NCBI GenBank assembly: GCA_947470805.1
Contig: CANIVU010000056.1
Coordinates: 1-53,437 of the forward strand
Source: Acidobacteriota bacterium
GTDB lineage: Bacteria; Acidobacteriota; Terriglobia; Bryobacterales; Bryobacteraceae
Reading direction: 5' to 3'
DNA: 53,437 bases
The position numbers and the translations under genes were made by a program. Below are positions 8,979 to 17,528 of the stretch, one piece after another. Positions within the stretch are counted from its first letter, which is position 1. Each line of letters opens with the position of its first letter. The notes under the pieces are model-generated. The model saw only the letters and a program-made list of their open reading frames with translations, ran no database searches and was not told the origin of the DNA.

Positions 8979-9506
8979 ATGAATCTCGAACAACTCCTCG
9001 ATACCGTCCCGGCGTACGCCAAGGACTTGAAGCTGAACCTCAGCAACCTTTTGCAGCAACCCGATCTTTCCAAGCAACAAATTTGGGGCTCGGCGTTGAC
9101 CTCGGCGATCACGTCGCGCAACCCGCAGTTATTGACGGCGATCACGACCGCGGCCGCCGAACACCTGAAGCACGAAGCGATGGAAGCGGCGCGCGCCGCG
9201 GCCGCCATCATGGGCATGAACAACATCTACTACCGTTTTCAGCATCTGGCGGAGAACAAAAAGTACGGCACGATTCCGGCCCGCCTGCGGATGAATGTGA
9301 TTCGCACGCATGGCATCGAACCGGTCGACTTCGAACTGTTCTGCATCGCCGCGAGCGCCATTAACGGTTGCGGTGTCTGCATCGATTCCCACGAAAAAGT
9401 CGTACGCGGAAAAGGCACCGGTGAGGAAGTGATTCTCGGCTGCGTTCGCATCGCCTCCGTCGTCCACGCGCTGGCTACGGTGTTTGACGCCGAACTCGGG
9501 GCTTAA
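8979..9506 (+). CDS. ahpD: Alkylhydroperoxidase AhpD
   Basis: A 175-residue all-helical carboxymuconolactone-decarboxylase-family protein. The AhpD catalytic site is intact in NGCGVCIDSHE (CxxC followed by SHE). In mycobacteria AhpD passes electrons from a lipoyl protein to AhpC, and the same job is likely here because ahpC is directly upstream. A hairpin separates the two genes. The last four bases overlap the 3' end of the convergent MarC gene. Confidence 0.92.
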   Translation: MNLEQLLDTVPAYAKDLKLNLSNLLQQPDLSKQQIWGSALTSAITSRNPQLLTAITTAAAEHLKHEAMEAARAAAAIMGMNNIYYRFQHLAENKKYGTIPARLRMNVIRTHGIEPVDFELFCIAASAINGCGVCIDSHEKVVRGKGTGEEVILGCVRIASVVHALATVFDAELGA

Positions 9507-10153
9507 CGCTTCACGCCAAAACCGAGGTCGAGCAATCCTCCGCTGATGAACTGTACGGCGAGCGCGGTGAGCAGCATACCCATCAGCCGCGTCATGATGT
9601 GAATGCCGGTTTCGCCAAGGTAACGCCGCACGCTGTCAGCGGCTTTTAGAACCCAGAAACAGGCTGCTGCGGTCACCGCGAGGGCTGTGAAAATCAGCAG
9701 CAGTTGCCACCACTCAGGCGTTGGCCCGATCAGGACCATCACGGTGGAGATCGCGCCAGGGCCGGCCAGCATCGGCATGCCGAGCGGGATGATGCCGACG
9801 TCCTCTTTGTGCGCGCCCTCTTCCGCTTCGCCAGGAGCTTCGTTCGTGCTGGGCCGGCGTGCCTGCACCATGTCGATGCCGATCAACAGCAGTATCAACC
9901 CGCCGGCAATCCGAAATGCGGGCATCGTGATTCCGAGAAGTTTAAATACCTGCGCGCCAATCAGGCCAAAGCCCCCAAGGACGAAGAAACAGGTCCAGGC
10001 GGCGCGCTTTGCCATGCGCCGGCGATGCTCCTGCGTGTGACCATCGGTCATCACCAGGAATGCCGGGATGGTTGCCACCGGGTCGACCAGGAACAGGATC
10101 GACGAGAGCGCGACCGCGAAAAACTGCCACCAGCTGGCTACGTCGAAAGGCAC
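9503..10153 (-). CDS. MarC-family integral membrane protein
   Basis: A 216-residue protein with six predicted membrane spans, in the MarC/UPF0056 family. Supporting signatures are the N-terminal FFAVALSSILFLVDPVATIPAF, the GMPMLAGPGAISTV motif after a charged loop (residues ~105-120), and RLMGMLLTALAVQFI. The function of the family is not established; the original antibiotic-resistance link was withdrawn, and transport has been suggested. The likely start is GTG. It is divergent from the following MFS gene with only ~30 bases between them. Confidence 0.9.
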   Translation of the reverse strand: MPFDVASWWQFFAVALSSILFLVDPVATIPAFLVMTDGHTQEHRRRMAKRAAWTCFFVLGGFGLIGAQVFKLLGITMPAFRIAGGLILLLIGIDMVQARRPSTNEAPGEAEEGAHKEDVGIIPLGMPMLAGPGAISTVMVLIGPTPEWWQLLLIFTALAVTAAACFWVLKAADSVRRYLGETGIHIMTRLMGMLLTALAVQFISGGLLDLGFGVKR

Positions 10154-10184
10154 TTCTTCATTGTAGTCTCGGTATAATCAACCA

Positions 10185-11417
10185 TTGTTTGCCAATAGCC
10201 ATATAACGCCCACCCAGTGGCGCACGTTGATTGCCGCGATGCTCGGCTGGATGTTGGATGCCCTCGACGTGATGCTCTATTCGTTCGCGCTGCTTTCGAT
10301 GCAGAAGGAGTTCGGGTTAACCGGCGCGCAGGCGGGCACGCTGACGACTGTGACGTTGGCGGCGGCCGCGGTGGGCGGAACGTTGGCCGGTGTGTTGGCT
10401 GATCGGTTCGGCCGAACGCGCGTGTTGATGGGTTCGATTCTGACGTATTCGATCTTTACGGCATTGATCGCGACGTCGCATTCGTTCGCGGAGTTGTTGC
10501 TGTGGCGCTCGTTGGTCGGGCTGGGGCTGGGCGCGGAATGGTCGGCCGGGACGGTCCTAGTGGCCGAGACGTGGCCGGCGGAGCATCGGGGAAAGGCCAT
10601 CGGGATTACGCAGTCTGGCTGGGCCATCGGTTATCTGGCCGCGGCGGGGCTGGCGGCGTGGATCCTGCCCACATATGGCTGGCGGCCGCTCTTCGCAATT
10701 GGCGCCCTGCCGGCGCTCCTTGTGCTTTGGATCCGGCGCAGCGTACCGGAGCCGGAAACGTGGATTCAGTCCGAACGGTTGCCGGTACGAGAGCGGTTCC
10801 GTCAGATCTTTGCGCCTCCATTGTTGCGGTATACGGTAGTCGCGATTGGGATGTCGAGCCTGGTGTTGTTTGCATACTGGGGGCTGTTTACCTGGGTTCC
10901 CGCGTATCTGGCGACGCCGGTGGAGAAGGGCGGCGCGGGGTTGAGCATCGTGAAAAGCTCGGCCTGGATCGCGCCGATGCAGATCGGGGCGCTGCTCGGG
11001 TATCTTCTTTTCGGCTTGCTATCGGACAAGATCGGGCGCCGCCCATCGTTCGCGCTCTTCCTGACGGGTGCGGCTGTGGTCACTATCCTCTACGGTGGCG
11101 CGGCGCGAAACCCGCAGACGCTGCTGCTGCTTGGGCCGTTGGTCGGTTTCTTTGGCCATGGATACTACAGTGCATTTGGTTCGATTTTGAGCGAATTGTA
11201 CCCGTCCACCGTACGGGCCACCGCACAGGGGCTTTGCTACAACGGCGGGCGCATCATGAGCGCCTTCGCGCCGGCGGTGATCGGGGCGCTGGCGGATCAG
11301 CACGGCCTGGGAACGGCGTTGACACTGACCGCCGCCTTTTTCCTGGTGGGTGGCTGGCTGGTATTTGCCCTGCCGGAAACCCGCGGCCGCGCACTTAACA
11401 CTTCTTTACCGTCCTGA
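10185..11417 (+). CDS. MFS transporter, organic/aromatic acid:H+ symporter type
   Basis: A 410-residue major facilitator protein with about 12 spans. Family signatures include DALDVMLYSFAL in the first helix, the loop motif GVLADRFGRTRVL, RSLVGLGLGAEWSAGTVLVAE in helix 4, and LLSDKIGRRPSF in the second half. It resembles the sialic acid / aromatic acid / shikimate symporter group, which takes up small organic acids. No ATG lies ahead of the first helix, so the TTG at 10185 is taken as the start. No catabolic partner gene is adjacent, so the substrate is open. Confidence 0.87.
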   Translation: MFANSHITPTQWRTLIAAMLGWMLDALDVMLYSFALLSMQKEFGLTGAQAGTLTTVTLAAAAVGGTLAGVLADRFGRTRVLMGSILTYSIFTALIATSHSFAELLLWRSLVGLGLGAEWSAGTVLVAETWPAEHRGKAIGITQSGWAIGYLAAAGLAAWILPTYGWRPLFAIGALPALLVLWIRRSVPEPETWIQSERLPVRERFRQIFAPPLLRYTVVAIGMSSLVLFAYWGLFTWVPAYLATPVEKGGAGLSIVKSSAWIAPMQIGALLGYLLFGLLSDKIGRRPSFALFLTGAAVVTILYGGAARNPQTLLLLGPLVGFFGHGYYSAFGSILSELYPSTVRATAQGLCYNGGRIMSAFAPAVIGALADQHGLGTALTLTAAFFLVGGWLVFALPETRGRALNTSLPS

Positions 11418-11454
11418 GCGTGCCATTTGCCCATGGCTCGTCGTCTTGTCCTAC

Positions 11455-12510
11455 GTGAGCAGATTCTTAATACTCGCGGTGGCGGCCATCAGTATGTGGG
11501 CACAGGGACGTGTCCTGGGCACCATCACTTCCGCCGACATTGCCAATCGGCAGTTCAGCCTGCAGACCGATCAAGGTGAACTCTACGCGGTGAAAGCGTT
11601 GCCGGAAGCGAAAATCCAGCGGATCGCGCCTGGGCAGACGGACCTGACGAAGGCGGAGGCCATTGAGATTTCCGCACTGACCAAGGGCGACCGCGTCTTG
11701 GCTCGTGGGCAACAGGACGCCGCGGCGAAGACGCTGCTGGCCGCGCAAATCGTGGTGATCCCGAAGCAATCGCTCGAATCGCGAGACGCGGCACGGCAAC
11801 AGGAATGGAAAACAGGCTCGATTGCCGGTGTGGTGAAATCGGTTGCGCCATTGACTGTGCAGTCGAAGGGTAATGCCACGTGGACCGTCGATACCTCCGG
11901 GCTGAAGGCGATTCATCAATACGCGGAAGACTCTTCCAAGTTCGCGAACGCAAAGGTGGCGCAGCTAGCCGACCTCCAGCCGGGTGACCAGTTAAAGGTA
12001 TTGGGCCCTCGCGACGCCGAAGCAAAAACTGTGAAGGCCGCCGAAATTGTTTTCGGCCGGTTCTCAACGATGGGCGGCGAGATCAAGTCCATCGACGCGG
12101 CCAATCAGACGTTGACGGTTTATGACCTGTCGACAAAGAAAAACATCACGATTCAAGTTTCCCGGGAGGCGCGGATGACGCGTCTGGCCGGGGGACCTGG
12201 AGGCGGCTCTCCAGGTGGTGGCCCTCGAGGTCCGGCGCCCAACGGTCCCCCGGGCGCCGGACCCCGCGGTCCCGGTGGTCCCGGCGGCGGTGGCGGCCCG
12301 GATCCCAGCATGCTCCTCGATCGACTTCCTCCGGCCAAGTTCGCCGATCTGCAGACCGGTGACGCCGTGGTTCTCACCATCGGCAAGGCCAAATCCTCTC
12401 GTCCCGTGGCGCTCTCCCTCGTCGCCGGGCTGGATTTCCTGCTCCGTGCTCCCGCTCAGCAAGCATCCCAGATGATTGCGAACTGGAACATGGAGGGTGG
12501 CTTACAGTAA
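11455..12510 (+). CDS. Secreted DUF5666-like protein with Gly/Pro-rich tract
   Basis: A 351-residue exported protein of unknown function. A signal peptide (VSRFLILAVAAISMWA) is followed by three repeated beta-rich units (GTITSADIANRQFSLQ, GVVKSVAPLTVQ, GEIKSIDAANQTLTV), the pattern of DUF5666-type OB-like repeats. Residues ~245-285 are a low-complexity segment of Gly, Pro and Arg (GGPGGGSPGGGPRGP and similar). The GTG start gives a clean signal peptide. It lies 27 bases before a TonB-dependent receptor that carries similar Gly-rich tracts, so the two products may act together in the envelope. Confidence 0.72.
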   Translation: MSRFLILAVAAISMWAQGRVLGTITSADIANRQFSLQTDQGELYAVKALPEAKIQRIAPGQTDLTKAEAIEISALTKGDRVLARGQQDAAAKTLLAAQIVVIPKQSLESRDAARQQEWKTGSIAGVVKSVAPLTVQSKGNATWTVDTSGLKAIHQYAEDSSKFANAKVAQLADLQPGDQLKVLGPRDAEAKTVKAAEIVFGRFSTMGGEIKSIDAANQTLTVYDLSTKKNITIQVSREARMTRLAGGPGGGSPGGGPRGPAPNGPPGAGPRGPGGPGGGGGPDPSMLLDRLPPAKFADLQTGDAVVLTIGKAKSSRPVALSLVAGLDFLLRAPAQQASQMIANWNMEGGLQ

Positions 12511-12537
12511 CCCTCAAAAACCAACGAGATTATCCCC

Positions 12538-15537
12538 ATGACTACAGTACTTCGCGTGCTCACGCTCTTCGTGTGTCTATTCGCAAGCGCATTCGCCCAG
12601 ACGTTCACGGGCGAGGTGATTGACCCTTCCGGTGCCTCGATCCCGAACGCGCAAGTGAAGCTCACAGGCGGTGCTGGCTTCACCGGCCAGGCCACGACCG
12701 ATGGTGACGGCAAATTCACCGTTGGCGCGGTTCTGCCCGGCAAATACAGCATGCAGATCACCGCCGCCGGTTTCTCTGTGTTTCAGGTCCGCAATATCAC
12801 CGTTACCGGCGCCGGCTATGCCATCAAAGTACGCCTGGCCATCGCCACCGAAAAGCAGACGGTGGAAGTAACCGACGCCGAAGCCGTGACCACCGATCCC
12901 AACTCTTCCGTTGGCGCGATTGTCCTGAAAGGCGAGGATCTGAACATCCTTTCCGACAACCCGGACGACCTCCAAAGCGACTTGCAGGCGCTCGCCGGAC
13001 CGTCAGCCGGACCGAACGGCGGCGAGATCTTCATTGACGGTTTCAGTGGCGGGAAGTTGCCGCCGAAGAGCTCCATTCGCGAAGTGCGCGTCAACATGAA
13101 CCCGTTCTCCGCCGAATACGACCGGCTCGGCTTCGGCCGCATCGAAGTCTTTACCAAGCCCGGAACCGATCGCTACCGTGGCACGGCGAACGTCGGATTC
13201 GGCGACGAGAGTCTGAACTCACGCAATCCATTCGCGGCCAACAAAGCGCCCTACCAGACGCGGAGCCTGGGTCTCAATTTCGGCGGCCCGCTGTCGAAGA
13301 AGTCCTCCTTCTTCCTGGATTTCGACCGCCGCGCCGTGGACGAAAACGCCATCGTCAACGCGACGATTCTCGATTCCAATCTCCTGGCAACGCCCTTCAA
13401 TCAGGCCATCGTCACGCCGACCCGCCGGTGGAGCTTCAACCCCCGTGTCGACTACCAGTTGAACCCGAAAAACACACTGGTTGCGCGCTACGGCTACAGC
13501 CAGTCCGACAACGAAAATCAAGGTTTGGGGCAGTTCAATCTCGCCTCCCGCGCCTACAACACAACCGACCATGACCACTCCGTGCAGATCACGGAAACCG
13601 CCGTGGTGAGTCCCACGACGATCAACGAATCGCGCTTCCAGTTTCTGCGCAGCGACACCCGCCAGCTGGGCGACATCAGCATCCCGTCGATCTCCGTCTT
13701 AGACGCTTTCACCGGTGGTGGCGCCCAGATCGGTGACGCCCGTACCTTGCGAAACTCCATCGAATGGACCAACATCACATCGGTCAACAAGGGCAAGCAC
13801 CTTTGGAAGTTCGGCGGGCGCCTGCGGTCCAGCTGGCTGGACGACAAGAACCCGAACGGCTTCGGCGGCAGCTTCACGTTCGCTGGCGGCGTTGCTCCGG
13901 TGCTCGATAGCAATAATCAGGTCATCGCTGGATCGCAGGCGCCGATCACCTCAATCGAACGCTACCGGCGTACCCTGTATTTCCAACAGCGGGGCCTGAA
14001 CGCGGCGCAGATCCGCGCGCTCGGTGGCGGCGCGTCGCAGTTCTCGTTGACCTCGGGTAACCCACTGGCCAGCGTCACCCAGACCGACTTCGGCGTCTTC
14101 TTTGACGATGCCTGGCGGTGGCGTCCGAACCTCACTGTGAACTACGGCTTGCGCTACGAGAACCAGACCAACATCTCTTCCAATATGAACTTCGCGCCTC
14201 GCGCCAGCATCGCCTGGGGCCTGGACGGCAAAGGCAGCAAACCGGCGAAGACCGTGATGCGACTCGGTGGCGGAATCTTCTATGATCGCTTCCAGGAAAA
14301 TCTCACCCTGCAGGCCCAGCGCTTCAACGGAACCAACCAGCTGCAGTACCTGGTGCCGAGTCCGGACTTCTTCCCGAATCTGCCCACCGCCACGACGCTC
14401 GCCGGTTACCAGACTTCATTGACAACCCGGCGCGTCGCGCAGGATCTGCAGTCGCCCTACGTAGCGCAAACCGTGATTGGCATCGACCGCCAACTGCCGA
14501 AATCGACGACGGTCTCCGTAAGCTTCGTTCAGACCCGCGGCCTGCATACGCTGCGCATCCGCAACATCAACGCGCCCACCCCCGGCACCGGCGTACAGCC
14601 GCTCGGCAGCGCGGCCGGCAACGTCTACTACTACGACTCGTCCGGCTCCTTCCGGCAACGGCAGTTGATGACGAACTTCAACACCCGCTTCCGTTCGAAC
14701 GTCATGCTGTTCGGCTTCTACTCGTATGGTCACGCCAACGGGGATACCGACGGCGCGGGCTCATTCCCTGCCAATACCTACGACCTTTCTACGGAGTACG
14801 GCCGGTCCAGCTTCGATATTCACCACCGTTTTCTGATGGGCGGCAATCTGCGTGGGAAGTGGGGCGTCTCTCTGAACCCGTTCCTGATGTACTCCACCGG
14901 CGGACCCTTCAACATCACCACCGGGCGGGACAACAACGGCGACTCCGTCTTCAATGATCGTCCCTCCTTCGCCGCTGCCGGTGCCACCGGACGCGACATC
15001 GTCAACACGGCCTACGGCACCTTCAACCTGAACCCGCAGCCCGGCGAAAAACTGATTCCGCGGAACTATGGCAACGGGCCGGATTCCTTCACCGTCAACC
15101 TACGCATGAGCAAAACGTGGGGCTTCGGCGAAGCCACCAGTGCGTCGGCCGGCGATGGTGGCGATCGCGGTTCGTTCAGCGGTGGCCCTCCCGGAGGTGG
15201 CCCCATGGGCGGCGGAATGGGCGGTCCCCGTGGCGGTGGCGGCGGCGGTCCGCGCGGTGGCGGCGGCGGTGGTCCTCGTGGCGGAGGCGCGGCGTCCGGC
15301 AAGAAGTACTCGCTCACCTTCTCTGCCTCGGCCCGTAATCTGCTCAATCACGTGAACTACGGCTCACCCATCGGCAACCTCACCTCTCCCCTCTTCGGCT
15401 TGTCCAATTCTCTGGGCGGCGGCTTTGGTGGTCCCGGCGGAGGTGGTGGTGGACGCGGCCCCGGCGGCGGTGGCGGTGGCGGTGGCGGCGGAGCAGGGAA
15501 TCGCAGGATTGATCTGCAGCTTACCTTCTCGTTCTAG
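12538..15537 (+). CDS. Oar-like TonB-dependent outer-membrane receptor with Gly-rich insertions
   Basis: A 999-residue outer-membrane protein. A signal peptide ends around FASAFAQ. Residues ~22-110 form a carboxypeptidase-regulatory-like (SpaA/CnaB-like) domain (GEVIDPSGASIPNAQVKL). A plug domain (GEIFIDGFSGGKLPPKSSIREVRV) and a large beta-barrel follow, ending in the aromatic DLQLTFSF expected for Bam recognition. Two Gly-rich stretches interrupt the last strands, at about residues 880-920 and 955-990. Oar-like proteins are abundant in Acidobacteriota and probably take up oligosaccharides or peptides; the substrate is unknown. A two-component system follows 17 bases later. Confidence 0.87.
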   Translation: MTTVLRVLTLFVCLFASAFAQTFTGEVIDPSGASIPNAQVKLTGGAGFTGQATTDGDGKFTVGAVLPGKYSMQITAAGFSVFQVRNITVTGAGYAIKVRLAIATEKQTVEVTDAEAVTTDPNSSVGAIVLKGEDLNILSDNPDDLQSDLQALAGPSAGPNGGEIFIDGFSGGKLPPKSSIREVRVNMNPFSAEYDRLGFGRIEVFTKPGTDRYRGTANVGFGDESLNSRNPFAANKAPYQTRSLGLNFGGPLSKKSSFFLDFDRRAVDENAIVNATILDSNLLATPFNQAIVTPTRRWSFNPRVDYQLNPKNTLVARYGYSQSDNENQGLGQFNLASRAYNTTDHDHSVQITETAVVSPTTINESRFQFLRSDTRQLGDISIPSISVLDAFTGGGAQIGDARTLRNSIEWTNITSVNKGKHLWKFGGRLRSSWLDDKNPNGFGGSFTFAGGVAPVLDSNNQVIAGSQAPITSIERYRRTLYFQQRGLNAAQIRALGGGASQFSLTSGNPLASVTQTDFGVFFDDAWRWRPNLTVNYGLRYENQTNISSNMNFAPRASIAWGLDGKGSKPAKTVMRLGGGIFYDRFQENLTLQAQRFNGTNQLQYLVPSPDFFPNLPTATTLAGYQTSLTTRRVAQDLQSPYVAQTVIGIDRQLPKSTTVSVSFVQTRGLHTLRIRNINAPTPGTGVQPLGSAAGNVYYYDSSGSFRQRQLMTNFNTRFRSNVMLFGFYSYGHANGDTDGAGSFPANTYDLSTEYGRSSFDIHHRFLMGGNLRGKWGVSLNPFLMYSTGGPFNITTGRDNNGDSVFNDRPSFAAAGATGRDIVNTAYGTFNLNPQPGEKLIPRNYGNGPDSFTVNLRMSKTWGFGEATSASAGDGGDRGSFSGGPPGGGPMGGGMGGPRGGGGGGPRGGGGGGPRGGGAASGKKYSLTFSASARNLLNHVNYGSPIGNLTSPLFGLSNSLGGGFGGPGGGGGGRGPGGGGGGGGGGAGNRRIDLQLTFSF
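15178..15297 (+). repeat. In-frame Gly-rich low-complexity repeat within the receptor gene
   Basis: A run of imperfect GGC/GGT repeats encodes units such as GGPRGGGG three times in tandem. A second tract lies at about 15415-15500. Replication slippage in such a run would change length in steps of three, so the reading frame would usually survive. Confidence 0.8.
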
Positions 15538-15554
15538 TCCGCAATCCGATCGTT

Positions 15555-16220
15555 ATGCACCTACTGTTAATCGAAGACGACATAGAATTGTGCTGTCTAA
15601 TGGAAGCCTACTTCGCCGCCCAGGACGTCCGTGTGACTTCGGTCCACGACGGCCCGGGCGGCTTGGCGCTCGCGTTAACGGAGGCGTTCGATCTCGTGCT
15701 ACTGGACGTGATGCTGCCGGGCTTCGACGGCTTTACATTGTTGGGTCAACTCCGCGCCGCCTCCAATATTCCCGTCATCATGCTGACGGCGCGCACGTCC
15801 CCATCTGACCGCATTCACGGGCTGGAACAGGGTGCCGATGACTATCTCGCCAAGCCGTTCGCGCCCGGCGAACTGCTGGCCAGGATCCGCGCTGTCTTGC
15901 GCCGGACGAAACCATCCACCGGGATGGTCGTGTTGGAGGTAAACGGGGTCAAGATATCGTCCTCGACTCGCGAAGTTTGGTGTGACGGTTTGCCGGTCGA
16001 GTTGACCGGCGCGGAGTTCGATATTCTCGAACTGTTGCTGCGAAACTCCGGCCGCGCGGTCTCGCGGGACGAGATTGCCACGTCACTGCATCAGCGGGAA
16101 GCGTCGCCGTATGAGCGCAGTCTCGACGTCCACATTTCGAATGTGCGCAAAAAACTAGGCTCCCGGCGGGCTGCCATCCGCACCCTCCGCGGCGCTGGCT
16201 ATCTCTTCTCACCCGCATGA
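15555..16220 (+). CDS. OmpR/PhoB-family response regulator (CpxR-like)
   Basis: A 221-residue two-domain regulator. The receiver domain (1-120) has the acidic pair EDD at residues 7-9, the phosphorylated Asp in LVLLDVMLPGFDG near residue 55, the switch Thr in MLTARTS, and Lys in DDYLAKPF. The C-terminal winged helix ends with LDVHISNVRKKLG and RTLRGAGYLF, typical of the OmpR group. Its stop overlaps the ATG of the sensor kinase (ATGA), so the pair is a classic two-component operon. Position behind the envelope genes suggests control of outer-membrane or envelope functions. Confidence 0.93.
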   Translation: MHLLLIEDDIELCCLMEAYFAAQDVRVTSVHDGPGGLALALTEAFDLVLLDVMLPGFDGFTLLGQLRAASNIPVIMLTARTSPSDRIHGLEQGADDYLAKPFAPGELLARIRAVLRRTKPSTGMVVLEVNGVKISSSTREVWCDGLPVELTGAEFDILELLLRNSGRAVSRDEIATSLHQREASPYERSLDVHISNVRKKLGSRRAAIRTLRGAGYLFSPA

Positions 16221-17522
16221 GGTCTCTCTATTTCAAAGTTCTGGTGTGGTCGATCGCCACAGTCATGGCGGCGGTGTTGGGTCTGTTTATCCACTCAGCC
16301 CTGATGCCGAACCGCGGGGGGGGGGCCTCCTTTCCAAGGCGGCAAAATTCTCGCCGACGCGGCCCAGCGCATCTATACGAAGGAGGGCCGCGATGCCCTT
16401 CGTGAGTTCGTCCGCGGGGCCGGCGAGGACCCGAACAACGAGTACTACGTCACCGATGCTCGCGGCCGGGATCTGATCACGGGCGCGGATCGATCCCCGC
16501 TGCTCGCCGAGCGGCCCTCTCCGCGGCCACGCTATCCGTTTCCGGTTCCACCGCCTCCGCGATTTGTTCTTGTGGCGTCTTCGTCAGATGATTCGATCCG
16601 TTGGATCACTCTTCTGAAGCTGCCTCCTCCCACCGGCGCGTCCATATCGGAGGCGTTCATCTGGATCCTCGCAGCCGTTGCGATTCTTGCCTATCTTTTC
16701 ACTGTCTATCTTGTCTCCCCGCTTCGGAAGCTCGCCGGCGTTGTCGAGCGGTTTGGCGCCGGCGATCTGAATGCCCGCGTGGAAACGAGACGTCGCGACG
16801 AACTGGGGAATCTGGCGCGCGCCTTCGATCAGATGGCCGAACGCATCGACACGCTCGTAACTACGGAGCGCCGGCTCTTGCAGGACATCTCTCACGAGTT
16901 GCGCACGCCGCTGGCGCGGATGCGCTTCGCCGTGGAGGTGGCGCGGACGGATCCGAATCGCGAAGCCGCGCTGGACCGGATTCGGAAAGAGTGCGACCGC
17001 CTTGCACTGTTGACCGACGAATTGCTGGAAATCGGCGTGGCCGAAGGGGATCCCGGCAGTCGTCAATTGGAACCGGGCGATCTGGCGGAACTGTTGGCGG
17101 AAACGGTGGAGGATTCGTCGCTGGAATCAGCCGGCCGCGGTGTCCAGTTAGATATGTGTGCGCCCCCCGCAGCGGAGCTGAAGATGGATCGGGAACTACT
17201 TCGCCGCGCGGTGGAAAACGTGCTGCGCAATGCCATCCGCTACTCGCCGGACGGATCGACCATCGATGTTGAACTCACCGGTACACCTGACGCTTGGCGC
17301 CTGTCGATTCGAGACCGCGGCCCCGGCGTCCCTCCAGAAATGTTGGAGAAGATTTTTCAACCATTCTTCCGTGCCGACAGCCACCGCGCCAGGAAAGAGG
17401 ACTCCGGTGGCGTCGGGCTGGGCCTGGCCATCGCCCGCCGAGCCGCGCAGTGGCATCACGGCACGTTGAAAGCAGAGAACGCGGAGCCGGGCCTCCGCGT
17501 TCTTCTAACCCTTCCTCGCTAA
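16217..17522 (+). CDS. Sensor histidine kinase (CpxA-like), frame broken at a run of ten G
   Basis: The start codon at 16217 encodes a membrane segment (YFKVLVWSIATVMAAVLGLFI). After the G run at 16316-16325 the frame is wrong and stops at 16405. Reading on from 16326 in the other frame gives uninterrupted sensor-domain sequence (GGKILADAAQRIYTKEGR), a Pro-rich linker, a second membrane span, a HAMP domain (LVSPLRKLAGVVERFGAGDL), the H-box DISHELRTPL, N-box ENVLRNAIRYSP and G-boxes RDRGPGVP and GVGLGLAIARR. With nine G instead of ten the gene is a complete ~434-residue kinase. The cause is a sequencing error, slippage-based phase variation or a recent mutation. Confidence 0.88.
16316..16325 (+). 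repeat. Homopolymer of ten G inside the sensor kinase gene
   Basis: Ten consecutive G bases lie just after the first membrane span. Loss of one G, or gain of two, restores the full kinase frame. It is the exact point where the two coding frames meet. Confidence 0.95.
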
Positions 17523-17528
17523 CGGAAG

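Noticed and set aside
15066-15351. Pro-rich minus-strand ORFs under the receptor's Gly tract
   Set aside because: They are the reverse complement of Gly codons, with no start context or family signal.
16217-16405. Independent 62-residue membrane peptide
   Set aside because: It is the broken N terminus of the sensor kinase; the end is out-of-frame sequence after the G run.
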